From positions 930,001-994,000 of the forward strand of contig JALPQD010000027.1 of the NCBI GenBank assembly GCA_023101885.1: 64,000 bases of DNA, given 5' to 3'. The notes below the pieces were generated by a model, which was not told the origin of the DNA, did no database searches, and saw only the letters and a program-made list of their open reading frames with translations. The DNA is from Typhlomys cinereus (lineage: Eukaryota; Chordata; Mammalia; Rodentia; Platacanthomyidae). A program made the position numbers and the translations under genes. This document shows, one piece after another, positions 10,800 through 21,465 of this stretch (its first letter is position 1; every line of letters starts with the position of its first letter).

Positions 10800-11085
10800 A
10801 AGGTTAGAAATATGTGCTGTGCAGTCCTGACAGCCCGAATCTGATGCCTGAACCCCACTTAAAATGTTGGATGTGGGCGGTGAGATGGGAAGCAGAGACC
10901 GGAGAGATGGTTGGAAGGTCACAGAGCACGCAGCCTGAAGCCCCTGAACAGGGACAGACAAAAGAGAGACTCGCCTCAACATGGTGGACTGTCCAGCTTG
11001 TCCTCTGACTTCCATTTGCATGCACACTTACATGTATGTGCACACGCACAAACACACACACAATAAATTAATTTTTAAAAACGCT
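10800..11085 (+). mobile_element. B4-like SINE
   Basis: Has cccgaatctgatgcctgaac, gtcctctgacttccatttgc and a tail of cacacacgcacaaacacac then aataaattaat. This arrangement fits rodent B4-type SINEs. The head is diverged. Confidence 0.6.
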
Positions 11086-12554
11086 TTCTTGTAGTCCACT
11101 GAGTGCTGTAGATATATTAATGGGGCAAATGAGAGCTGATTGGGTGCTAGATAACTCTGCTTCACTGAGGAAGAACAACTAAACCTGGGCAGAGGAGATC
11201 CTAAGAACAGAGAGGCCAAATGTGCTCTTTGGGAACACTTGCTAAAAGTACAGGAGGAATGAAGAGTTTTCTAAGTGACCAGAAGTGGAAGGATTTGACT
11301 GCTCACTGAAAAAGGAAAAGTTGAAGACATAGCTGTAAGGTTGAGAAGGTCCATGGATAAAGAGAAGCTAACATAAGGAAAACACTTAAGAAATACAAAT
11401 TTATTAGAATTGAGGGCCTGGTGGCCAAGGAAATCAGAGATCAGCCTTAAGATGAGAGAGAATTAGAAAAGAAGAGAGAGAGAATAAAAAAGTAACCACA
11501 CAATTCACGATGGGGGAGGGAGGTCTGCAGAGCCTGTAGGTAAGGGGCTTCACTTACTTTTTATGGCTTTTAGAGTCGCTAAGGGCTGCCAAGGAAGTGG
11601 GGATGGGAAGTGATAAAATATCATTAGGGTAGGGAGATCAGGGGTCTAGGGAGATAAGTGGGAGTGGCTACGATGATTGGTTCTGTGAATCGCCACATTC
11701 CAGCCAGGGTGGAGGAGTTTTACAAAATGTCCTGGTCGTGGCTAACACTGGCAAGACACAAGGCTCATTATGAAAGGGAAAAGAAGAGGAAACAGGAAGT
11801 TCAAGGATCCCAAGCAGCCCGGAGGCCTCCTCCAGCCTTCTTGCTGTGTTCTGAGGATGGTCCCAAATCAAAGCAGTTGCATTGAGAGGTGTGAGTCCAT
11901 CACAGAGCCACATGAGAGGGTACCAAGGTGCCCAGCTGGAGGAAATCCCACTTGCTGAGAGCCCTGGAAAGTCTGAAGCAAGAAAAGGGAGCTGTCCAGG
12001 CTGGAAGGAGCCAGAATCTGAGGCAGAGGAAGAGGCTGGAGGATGAAGACCAAGACAAATGATTTATTTTCAGAGTTTTTATTTTCTCATCTACAAAGCA
12101 TTTAACCCCTTGTACACAATTTTCTCCTTTTAAAAAATATAAAAAAGGGATGTAAGGCTGCATACACTTTGTTTTTAAATGATACAATGTCTTTTTATTT
12201 AGTTAAGCCACTATGAATGTGTCTTCCATGACTTGGAGGTATTTCCAGTAGCCACTATCTTTGCCTGGTAAGGCATGGGGATTGTAACTGACATGGAAAT
12301 TCAGAGCAGATTCTTGTCACACACAGCAATAATCAGTTACATAAGGACTGGTAGATTTTTTTTTCTCAACTTCAGTTGTCTCTAATGAAGCTTATGAATA
12401 AAATTGTTCTTTTAATTGCCAATATATAAATGCAAAAAAATAAAAGGATGCAACTTTTTGTTGACATTCTGAATGCTTTTAAGTAAATATCATCTTTGTG
12501 ATGGTGGTTATTATTATTATTTTAAAAGATTTCTTGTCACCTGCCTGTTCATTT
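11086..12554. other. Unrecognised sequence
   Basis: About 1.5 kb without a named repeat. A purine-rich patch lies at 11455-11490 and 12340-12370 is T-rich. Overlapping frames of 60-95 codons on both strands near 11.7-12.2 kb show no family features. Confidence 0.35.
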
Positions 12555-12632
12555 TAGAACCCTGGAGACTGTCGTATTTTGAACTCAAGACCAGCATAGA
12601 CTACAGGGAGTCCCTATCTCAAAAAAAAAATT
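12555..12632 (+). mobile_element. B1 fragment
   Basis: B1 right part: gaactcaagaccagcataga, tacagggagtccctatctc and a poly-A tail. Confidence 0.6.
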
Positions 12633-13330
12633 AACATGCAAGCTACAGAAACAAAATAAAATGTGTCAGTGAAAGCTGTACAGATATCCCAAAATAGCAA
12701 GGAATTTTCTAGTGGAGAATAATTACCATAGATTGGGTCATACAAATAAAAAAAAATTACCAATATTGGTGAGTTAAGTTTTTGGCAAGTTGCCTTCCCC
12801 TGCCCAGCTACTACCGTTTCTGTAAGAGATACTGGGCTGTTCAGTGATTCCGAAGACAGGCAGGAGCACCTTTGGAGCAGACAGGAGCACCCTCAGAACG
12901 AGTAGGAACACCCTCAGAGCAGACAGAACTATCCTAGTTTGTCTCTGTTCACCTCCTGGGCTCTGCTTCAGGGAGTTGACGAGTTTTCCGGGGAGAATTC
13001 TAGTCTTTGCCTAGCAGCAAGCCTCTCTCCCTACAGCCCATCCTCATCCCAGGCATGCTTCTAGTATACGTTTTGTGACTGTATGTCTGCCTCCTTCAAC
13101 CAGACATTAAGTCTCCTGGGCTTCAGCAATGCCCTGTCCATCCCTTTCTGACCCTGGTACCTGGCATGGTGTAGGTTTTAATGGGGGGGAAGTGTAAGAG
13201 GGAAAGGAGCTGAAGAGGTAGGACCCAGGAAGGATTGGGGAAGCAACAAGTAGCTCAACATAAGATACCAACAGACAGAAACCTATAATATAAGTTCATA
13301 AAAATAATTTAAAAAGAATGTGAATAAACA
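12633..13330. other. Unrecognised sequence with a short minisatellite
   Basis: At about 12858-12930 a 21-base unit built on caggagcaccctcagagcaga recurs three to four times with changes. The rest shows no gene or named repeat. Confidence 0.4.
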
Positions 13331-14550
13331 TGCCCGATAAAGGAAACAGAGAGAAGAAGATAAGGGATAACAGAAATGACTCTAAGATGCTCCTACCAGA
13401 AGCCAGAGGCAATTAAACAAAACTTCCAATACCAGATTTGTGATCTTGCCTAATGAGCTGTTGGTCAGAGAGGTTTCAAAGGCCTCCCTGTAGCAGTGTA
13501 GGTTTTTGTCATTGTTCTTGGTTGTCTGTAGAACTTGATAGTAAGCCCCTATTGCTGAAGACATTGTACAGGTTAATCACAACACACAGAAAAACCAAAC
13601 TGGACTGAATCTAGAAACTTCTTCCTTGCCATCTGCCTTTAATAGAGCCAGAAGATACTATCTAAGCTGCTGGGGAGAAAGGCAGTCAACAGCCTTATCT
13701 GACTGTTAAAGCTGTAAGCTACAATAATGACCACCCTGGCAAGAGGTAACAAGTAGTATAATAGTGGCTTGTATGTTATAGGGGTAACCAGCTGCTTCCT
13801 GATTGATTTTAAAACCTGCTTTTCAACAGGAAATAACATGCCTGATACTCTAAACTAGACTAAGAACATGTAGATATAGAACATGTGGATACAGAATCTA
13901 GAAGGGAGCAGACTATTAAAATTTAGCTATAAAGATATGAAATCAAATTGCCGTCTAATTGCCTGTTTAATACACAGGATCACAACTGACCAAAGGGCAG
14001 AAAATAAGTGACTATGGACTGTTAGGTCCCAAACCGAACATATAAATCACACGCCACCCCCAAGGTTTAAGGAACCTTGCAGAAGAGATGGCTGTAAGAA
14101 TATAAGAGCTTGAGGGTAGAGAAGGGTGCTGCCAGACAGTATCCTCTGCTGCACCCATGAATTCATCATAGCTGGATCTACTTTCAAAAGACCTGCATGA
14201 GATATGGCCTTTTAATAATTCACCATGGAAAGGGTAAGATCTTAAGTGATACTGCACCTCCCTGAGAGACTGTTAAGGGTTAACACAGGGTGGGGGAGGG
14301 TGATAGGGAGCACTTCACTCAATGGCATACCCACTGATAGATAAGCCATGTTTTAGTAAGTATCAGACATAACTTAGTGCTGGTGGCCCAGATGAAACTC
14401 AGTGAGCCCCATATACAGAAGAAAAGTTGGAAGGAGACTTGCTGGGAAGATTTATAGTAGGAAAAGGAGAGAGATGGATTGGAGAATAAGGGTTGAAAAT
14501 TGCATAAAGTCATCATATCCGTGTATGAAATTCCCAAACAATAAAAAAGA
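13331..14550 (+). mobile_element. L1 3' region, Lx-type
   Basis: It aligns by eye along its length with 45690-46965: agatgctcctaccagaagcc, aagctacaataa, atcacaactgaccaaag, aaggaaccttgc, tgccagacagtatcctctg and the end tatgaaattcccaaacaataa. The last string is the typical end of old rodent L1 (Lx) 3' UTRs. No ORF2 is preserved. Confidence 0.7.
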
Positions 14551-15640
14551 GTGCTTGCTGAAATGAACAGATCAACATGATGGGTGTTATTTGTTTTAAT
14601 CAATATGCTATTTCTCAGGAGAGGAGCTCCATTTGGGCCAACGGTGTCGCTCTGCTATGGTCTTTTACTAGTGTTGTCCACCTCTCTCTCAGTTAAGCAG
14701 CTGTTTCTCCCTCTCAGCACCCCCACCCCAGCAGCGCCAATCCCTTCCTTCACATGCGGGGCTCTAGCTAAGTATTTAATGACTTGAAGTGGTCCTCAGA
14801 GATCAGAAGGCAACTCTTGGCATGTGGCCCTTCCAAAGCGACCTTCCAAAGTCTCTAGATTAAAAACCAAAACAAACAAACAAAAAAATGAAGCTCTTCA
14901 GCAGACTTGTCCCTTTGATCTTAGCTTTTTAGTTCTGTTGACTAAGGCAGCCAGTGTACTCAATAACCTCCACAGGGTTTGCTTCAAGGCATCCTAAGCT
15001 CAAATTCTTTACTTTGTAAGCATAACAAAGTTTACTTATGGGTATTTTATTCCAGTAGCTTCTTTTATTTCTATTTCCTCTTTAAAGGTAATAGTATGGA
15101 AAGTAACTGCTAGTGTATGTTTTCCTCCTGCTGCAAGTGTGGCATGAATGGAATTTCCCAGGCTGGCTTTCTTATTTATTGCTGAAATAAATGCATTTAA
15201 AATGTTCTCCCTGCCTGGTTCACCCACAAATACTTAGAAAGAATTCATCATTGCACGTATTTTCTCCTTTCTGTTCTCATGGGAATGAATTGTTTAGTCG
15301 CCTTTTAAAATTTCACTCCCTTCTCAGGAAAAAAGTGGCTTCTGAGTTTTCCAGTTAATATTTGACAATCCTTCTTGTAGTAGTGATGAGAGCGTGATTT
15401 GGCATAATCAATATGTGCAAAACCTGAGCTCCTTTAGATAAGGGGAGAGGATGATGTCAGATGTCTGTGAATGTTTCCTGGATACTTTCCACAAATCCTT
15501 CTCTCCTGTTTCTGCAGAGGATTGAGCCAAGCTTCACTCCCACCTGTTCTTATCCACTGACTCTGATCTCAGCTCTGCTAGTGCACTGTGGATGCAGGAT
15601 CAAGGTGCTAGGGGGCATGAATGCAAGCTGTCACTTTCAA
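14551..15640. other. Unrecognised sequence
   Basis: No gene or named repeat seen. There is a (AAAC)n-like A-rich run at about 14865-14889. Confidence 0.4.
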
Positions 15641-15915
15641 ACCCCTCCCTTTAAAGTTTTTGACAGTTTCCTACATGAATATAATGAATTTATTTCATTT
15701 TCGTCCATTATCCAAACCCATCTTTCTCCCTTCTCCAGTTGTAAACCTTTTCTTCTTCCCAACCAGTTTCATTCCTATTTGTGTGTGTGTGTCCCATTGA
15801 GTTTCATCTGGGTTGCCTGCAGTAGCATGTGCTTAAGTACTTTCTGGATCATAAATCATATACAAATGATATATCACTGAAGAAAGCAATTCCCCTTCTA
15901 CAGCATTAAGCCTCC
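15641..15915 (-). mobile_element. L1 3'-end fragment (Lx-like)
   Basis: Inverted L1 end with gaatataatgaatttatttca, CT-rich sequence, cccattgagtttcatctggg and atatatcactgaagaaagca. The last two blocks are shared with the inverted L1 pieces at 16.9 and 50.2 kb. Confidence 0.65.
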
Positions 15916-15940
15916 GGGAAAGGTGAGGCCTCATGAGGTG

Positions 15941-16345
15941 TTCTGTGCTTGTAGTTTCAGCTGTCAACTTGACATCTAAAATGTGGGCCTCTAGACATAT
16001 CTATGAAACATTATTCAGTTAAAGGCAGGCCTCTGAGCAAATCTATAGGAGACTGTGTTGACTGCATAATTGAAATGGGGAGACCCAGCCCATTGTGGAT
16101 AGCACTTATTTCCTGGGCAGGTGGATAAAGGTAGAGAGAGCTGGCTGAGTATTTAGGAAGCTGAAATGCATTGATTTTTACTCCCTTGTTCTTGACTTCA
16201 GATATGGTGTGGCCAGTTCCCTTGACCCCTACTAGTAACTCTCTTCCTACAATGGACTATAACCCAGAATTGAAAGTTGGAATACACCCCTTTGTTTATC
16301 CTAAGCTTGGATCAGGTACCTATTGCACCAATGGAATGTTAAACT
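15941..16345 (+). mobile_element. ERVL-type LTR
   Basis: Blocks in order: agctgtcaacttgacatcta, aaaggcaggcctctgagc, gacccagcccattgtggat, gtgtggccagttcccttgac, then a degraded signal region and a 3' end near ttgcaccaatgg. Closely similar in layout to the copies at 61.2 and 63.0 kb. Confidence 0.8.
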
Positions 16346-16559
16346 CAAACACTTGTTGATGTGTTTCTTTTTGTCACTATAACTTGAAACTAAAAAGACT
16401 TCTAGGAGTGCTTTTTTTATATTGGGCAACATAGTGCTGTGCATTGTGGGCTCATGACAAGTGGTCTTAAAACTAAAGCAGGCTAAGTAGTTGTGGGGAC
16501 ACATGCAGGAAATCAGAGATGAAATGGTGGAAAAAAAATGAAGGGATAGTCTCAGGTAC

Positions 16560-16715
16560 TAGATGGGAATGAGAATGCATTTTTAAAATTATTTTAGTGT
16601 TGGGGCTGGAGAGGTTGGCTCAGGGGTTAAGCCTCTGCCTTGCAGGCGGAAGGTCCTGAGTTCAGATCCTAGACCCCACATATAGATGCTGGGCGGAAGC
16701 GGTGGTGTCCGCGGT

Positions 16716-16769
<54 letters not shown>

Positions 16770-16975
16770 ATTGAATAAATAATAAAAAATTATTTTAGTA
16801 TTTTATACATTAATACAATGAATTTAAGATATTCTTACCCCTGAATTCCATCCCTCTTCTTTTTCCCATTACAACCCTTCTTCCCTGCCAGTCTGCCTCC
16901 TATTAATCATGTCTTTTTGAATGTGTGGCCCACTGAGTTTTAGTTGGGTTGGCCTTGATGGGATGTGCCTGACCA
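16560..16975 (-). mobile_element. L1 3'-end fragment, split by SINE
   Basis: Inverted L1 end resuming after the SINE: tacattaatacaatgaattt, CT-rich sequence and gtggcccactgagttttagt, with ggttggccttgatggg like the Lx-type 3' UTR. Confidence 0.6.
16602..16785 (+). mobile_element. SINE-A, short form, long CA tail
   Basis: Intact head (tggctcaggggttaagcc and gagttcagatcc), but the roughly 115-bp middle of the full form is missing: ggcggaagcggtggtgtccg joins straight to gcggttctac and (AC)n at 16720-16766. A perfect 14-bp duplication, aaaattattttagt, flanks it at 16585-16598 and 16786-16799. Confidence 0.9.
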
Positions 16976-17034
16976 CTTGTTGGAGCATGTAAGCATACAG
17001 GCCTTCTGGAAAATGAGAAATTACGTCCCTCTCT

Positions 17035-17210
17035 TAGCAATTCCTACGGTCACGGTGTGTTTATCAACCCTGGTTCCTGATGTTGGGATGAACTCTCCTG
17101 CCATGCTGATGACTACAACAGAGAAACCTAAGCAAGAACAAAACTCCTTGTTCCTTTAAGCTGTTTAGTCACATATCCTTGTTGGCAACGTAAAGAATAA
17201 CCAGAATACC
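17035..17210 (+). mobile_element. ERVL-type LTR, 3' part
   Basis: Only the 3' half: ttcctgatgttgggatgaac, ctctcctgccatgctgatga, caaaactccttgttccttta, then ttggcaacgtaaagaata. The upstream half is absent. Confidence 0.6.
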
Positions 17211-17341
17211 TGGATTTATCCCCACTAAAGAAAATATCATCCCTTTGGGGCTAGTAGGACAATCCCACATGCCTCCCCAAACATTGCCAAGCATCTTCGT
17301 GGGGCAACCAGTCCTGGTACCCCAGTAGTCCAAGAACAGTT

Positions 17342-17634
17342 TTTTTTTTTTTTTTTACTTATTATTTATTCAATTGTGCATGTATGGTGTGTGCGTGTGT
17401 GCATGTATGTGTGTGTGTGTAGAACCACAGGCGAATTCAGGAACCACCATGGACCGCCTCCACCTCCTCCTTGTTTACTCTGCCCGGGGATTCACAGGCT
17501 CTGCCCTACCAGGACCAGAAACGCAGGCCGCCCCCAGCTTCCGCCTGGAGTCTATAGGTGGGGTCTAGGATTCGAACTCAGGACCTTCTGCCCGTAAGGC
17601 AGAGGTTTAACCCCTGAGCTACCTCTCCAGCCCC
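17342..17634 (-). mobile_element. SINE-A, full-length form
   Basis: Inverted copy with T tail, a GT-rich tract, full body and inverted head. A perfect 12-bp duplication, ccaagaacagtt, lies at 17330-17341 and 17635-17646. Confidence 0.92.
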
Positions 17635-17646
17635 CCAAGAACAGTT

Positions 17647-18085
17647 CTTATCTCAGTCATTACAGACACATCCCCTGTCGGCTTTGCAGCTCCCTACAAC
17701 TGGCAACAGGGAATGTTTCCAAGTCAGATGCCTAGTGAAAAAAGTTATAATCACCTGAATGTCACGTCCTGTACTAATCAAGCTGGTAAGATAAGATCCC
17801 AGCCTGGAGAAGAGAGCTTGAAGGAAGCCACTTCCTTGAAAACAGGACATGGCTTATTTTGGAACAAATAATAAAGATATAAAACATATGGGAATTGTCA
17901 GACTTGCAGCCTGATCTTTGGAATGGGCAGTTGCTAGGGGCCTGAGCGGTTACTAAGAACCATCCCCCTTTTCGAGTCTTGCCTCTTATCTCTGACAGAT
18001 GAGTTCCTCTCTTTTTATGGATTAAGCATTCCCCCTATCTCTGACAGCCGAATTCTTCTCCTTTCTGTGGATTGGGGTGCCTCCT
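17647..18085. other. Unrecognised sequence with a doubled 48-bp unit
   Basis: Two head-to-tail, diverged units of about 48 bases run from about 17989 to 18085; each starts tatctctgacag and contains a ttctcctttctgtggatt-like core. Not assigned to a family. Confidence 0.45.
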
Positions 18086-19850
18086 ATCAATTTCTAGGTC
18101 TCTTTTTTTGTTTAATTTTTTTCCAGGGCTAGCTAGGCTATCATACCACCTCCTCCTATGGTTCCTACTCCCAGAACTAGAGATATCTAGTAAATTTGCT
18201 TTAACTCTTTTCAGTTTCTAAATAAGAACCAAGCCGGCTTTTAACTTTAAATTAAATTCTAACTAGAGATTTCATGTCTAGTCATACACAGTAAATAGAC
18301 TTGTTAGTCTGAATATATACACTGATTTTAAAGAAATTAGAGAACAACTTCAAGAGTCCTAAATCATCGGTGGGTAAAATTTCCTCAAAAATATGACTCT
18401 TGCTGAACTAATTCAGAAATTCTATAAATATGAGACTATGCCATCTGTTCACTAAAATCAGTACACAACTATTTCTTATAGAGCACATAACAATAGAAAA
18501 TAGTAATAAAATGAATCCTAATATAGTTCCTACCATTATGGCCTAATATAGGCCAGCTTATATAATAACAGCCAAATTCTGGTATCCTCAAAAAGAAAAA
18601 AATTAATGTATAACATGTGCCCCCTTTAACAGATTCACCTTTACCATTTACAAAAATGCATAATAGATATAACTCACTCATAGTTAATTAAAAAACATGT
18701 TTCCTTTAAAAAAAATCCAAAGACAAATTAAAAAGAAGCTCAACCTTGGTTGTTTTAACTAAATCTCAAATGAAGTCTTTGTTAAATACAACAATACAGA
18801 CTTGAATCCTGTGACTGTTTGGTGGGACACTGTAAAATAGATAGATTTAGAGAGACTGAGGAGTTGGGAAAAAAGCTATTGATATGTGATAAGGATTTGT
18901 TGGAGTCTTACCCTCAAACAATGCGTTAGGTCCTTAAAAAATGTTTATCTTGAAGGTGATTCCTGCTGATTAGGAAGATACGTGTCTGTTTACAGGTGCA
19001 GCATTCTTTGCCCTAAAATTTTGTATAAAAGCTGTTAAAAAACTTCCAATAACAGGTTCAGATTCACCCAGCCCGGAGTTGTATGTGTCTGTTTCTTCAT
19101 TGCTGACTCTGGTGCACTTAGTCCTAGTCCGGGGGTGGGGGGGTGAGGGTTGGGAGGGTATTCCTGAATCAAAGGTCCAGGCCTTAGACTGCGACACCTG
19201 AAGGCGCACTAAGCTAGTGAAGGGGATCAGAACACATGATTTGGATCCAAGGATTATTTGCAGGTGAAGGTGTGTGAGGTTCAATAAATGCAGGGATAAC
19301 TCTTGGATGAGGCTGAGATAGGCATAGGAATAGCTTAGGAATCTGAGCCCCCCTCCCATTTGGCTTGCATTAAAGCATCCCCACTCCAACTTCTGTAGTA
19401 CACACTACCATTTGCTAATCTGACTCTCCTGTGATCCACCTGGCTGGTCCACCATCAATGTGGCATTCCTGGGTTTTCTCCTGTCTTAGAGTGACTTTGC
19501 CTTCTCTCTGCACATGTACATATACATGTCTCTGTCTTCTCCATATCGGTGTTTTAAGACTGTCAGAAACTAGAAATGGAAGTAACTGAAAAGGCCAGCC
19601 CTCTCCATCTCTTTGAGGGGAGTGCTGAAGGGCACGAGTGCTTTGGTGGTCCTCCGTGGTCACTTCCATTGGTTGGAGGGACAGAGGGCCACAGCCGCAA
19701 AGGGCAGAGTCCAATTGGGTTCCTACTTCTCCATTTCGGAAGCGGATATCCTGACCCACCTGTCCCCTCATAGGACTGTAATGACTAGATGGAATGACAC
19801 ACAAGAAAGTGGGTTGTGAGCTAGTAAGCACTTCAACATGAAGATACTGC
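18086..19850. other. Unrecognised AT-rich stretch
   Basis: About 1.7 kb, AT-rich up to 18950 and more balanced afterwards. There is no named repeat. Overlapping frames of up to 139 codons on the minus strand near 19-19.8 kb show no domain or splice structure. Confidence 0.4.
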
Positions 19851-19851
19851 A

Positions 19852-19985
19852 GCGGGCCATCAGGAGTGGTGGCGCCAGGATGATCCTGAGTTCAAGGTTA
19901 CCCTCAGCTGCATATTGAGTTTGAAGTCAGCTTTGACACCATGAAAACTCATCTCAAAGACAAAAACAATAAACAATAGGTTTAG
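19852..19985 (+). mobile_element. B1-like fragment
   Basis: Contains gatgatcctgagttcaaggt, ttgaagtcagctttgacacc and actcatctcaaagac, the B1 middle and end. The head is lost. Confidence 0.5.
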
Positions 19986-20005
19986 AGTTGGAGCGAGTCA
20001 CTAAC

Positions 20006-20172
20006 CCCAGCCTTCTAGGCACAAGTTGAGTTCTGCATGAAATAAGTAAATCTCTGTGGGATCAAAAGCACTAGATTCACTTTCCACAAATTGATGCTAT
20101 GGCTCTATAATTCCAATAGATTTTCTCTCCAAAGCATGACACTTACAATAGACTGCTGATCACATGTAAGCA
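20006..20172 (+). repeat. Left arm of inverted duplication
   Basis: Reverse-complement match to 21132-21294 over about 165 bases with only a handful of differences: four scattered substitution sites and one 4-base indel. It begins cccagccttctaggcac and ends gatcacatgtaagca. It is not a repeat family I recognise. Confidence 0.9.
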
Positions 20173-20610
20173 CAACCTGTGTTTCTCAGGTCGGAGTTAC
20201 TTTGCTTCACTCTATGTAAAGGCTGTCAGGTGCTTCACGAGCAGGACACTGGCTGAGGTTCTCACTATGCAGACGTTCTCTAAGCAGAGGAAGGCAAGAA
20301 GCGCTTTACAGAGAATCAGGAAATCTCACTAGAGGTAGAAAAGTCACCGTGTGGGGAAGCCAGTCTTGGGGAGACCTGTGAGGGGGGTAGGTGAGGATCA
20401 GCACCTATTCAAGAGCAGCCATAGGCCTCAGCCTCCCTCTTTCTCCCCAGGCCTTTCCCACTCTTCCCAACTGGACACACTACTATATTGACCCTTCTTT
20501 CCAGATGTCAGGCAAACATTTTTCTTTTCCACATTTTATTACAACAACAAAAAGGAAAAGTCAAGAAGACACTGAAAAACGGAATCTGAAATATTTACAC
20601 ACCTGTGACA
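20173..20610. other. Unrecognised sequence
   Basis: Lies between the left arm of the inverted duplication and an LTR fragment. No named repeat or gene. Confidence 0.4.
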
Positions 20611-20760
20611 GTTGCTCTGCATGTTGCTGATAAGTTCGTGACCAAACACTTCAGGGAGAACAAGGGATTTTATTTAGGCTCATGAATGCCTGGTTGCATC
20701 TTTTAGTCCTGCTTGACAGGAGAGCTCACAGCAGCACCAGGGCTGCGGGTCCTGGCCACT
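20611..20760 (-). mobile_element. ERVL-type LTR fragment
   Basis: Minus-strand 3' end: tgcatgttgctgataagttc, aagggattttatttaggctc and ctgcttgacaggagagctca. The rest of the element is missing. Confidence 0.6.
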
Positions 20761-20936
20761 GCTGCAATAAACAGCTGACTCAGACAACTTAGGGGAGCAG
20801 GGCATTTTGTGCCAGGTCACAGTCTATCTTGGCAGGAGCTGAAAGAAGGGGTCACATGTGCAGCAAGAGCACGGGGCATGAATCGAGGCTGCATACTTGC
20901 TTGCTTGCTTATAAGCTAGCTCCATCTTTATCCATC

Positions 20937-21008
20937 AGTCCAGTGTGGTGGCACATGACTAAAATCCTAGTACTTGGGAGGCAGAGGCAGGAGGATCAGA
21001 AATGTCAC
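20937..21008 (+). mobile_element. B1 fragment
   Basis: B1 left part: gtgtggtggcacatgacta, tcctagtacttgggaggcag and aggcaggaggatcag. Confidence 0.8.
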
Positions 21009-21030
21009 TTTAGGGGACTACTTATTCCCC

Positions 21031-21083
21031 TAGTGCTAGTGCTAGTGCTAGTGCTAGTGCTAGTACTAGTGCTAGTGCTAGTG
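21031..21083. repeat. (TAGTGC)n hexamer array
   Basis: About nine near-perfect hexamer units, one reading tagtac. It ends one base before the inverted segment; an inverted short copy of the same hexamer follows that segment at 21294-21308. Confidence 0.95.
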
Positions 21084-21084
21084 G

Positions 21085-21294
21085 GGCTATGACCTTGCCT
21101 GTGGATTATTGCTGGGGAATTTGGGGTTCTCTGCTTACTTGTGATCAGCAGTCTATTGTGTTATGATTTGGAGAGAAAATCTATTGGAATTATAGAGCCA
21201 TAGCATCAATCTGTGGAAAGTGAATCTACTGCTTTTGATCCCACAGAGATTTACTTATTTCATGCAGAACTCAACTTGTGCCTAGAAGGCTGGG
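21085..21294 (-). repeat. Central inverted segment joining two separated sequences
   Basis: Its 21132-21294 part is the reverse complement of 20006-20172. Its 21085-21131 part is the reverse complement of 23379-23425 (two mismatches in 47 bases). In this copy the two are contiguous, so it appears to keep the original junction. Confidence 0.85.
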
Positions 21295-21317
21295 CACTAG
21301 CACTAGCATGACATTTT

Positions 21318-21378
21318 TAGCCACGCAAAGAACTTGAGGCCAACGTGGGCTCAATAAGACACTATCCTGGAAAAAAAA
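21318..21378 (+). mobile_element. Possible B1 3' fragment
   Basis: Ttgaggccaacgtgggctca, then ataagacactatcctgg and poly-A, in the style of a B1 end. Confidence 0.4.
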
Positions 21379-21465
21379 ATATAGAGAAAGAGGAATGGAA
21401 ATTGAGGAGAGAGAAGAAAGGAAGAGAAAGGAAAAAAAAAAAAAGAAAGAAAAAAGAAAGAAAGA
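21379..21465. repeat. Purine-rich (GAAA)n-like tract
   Basis: Almost pure A and G on the + strand, with GAAA and GGAAAG units. Confidence 0.85.

Noticed and set aside
19415..19831. 138-codon minus-strand frame and overlapping + strand frames
   Set aside because: Overlapping open frames on both strands, no family features and no splice signals that fit an exon.
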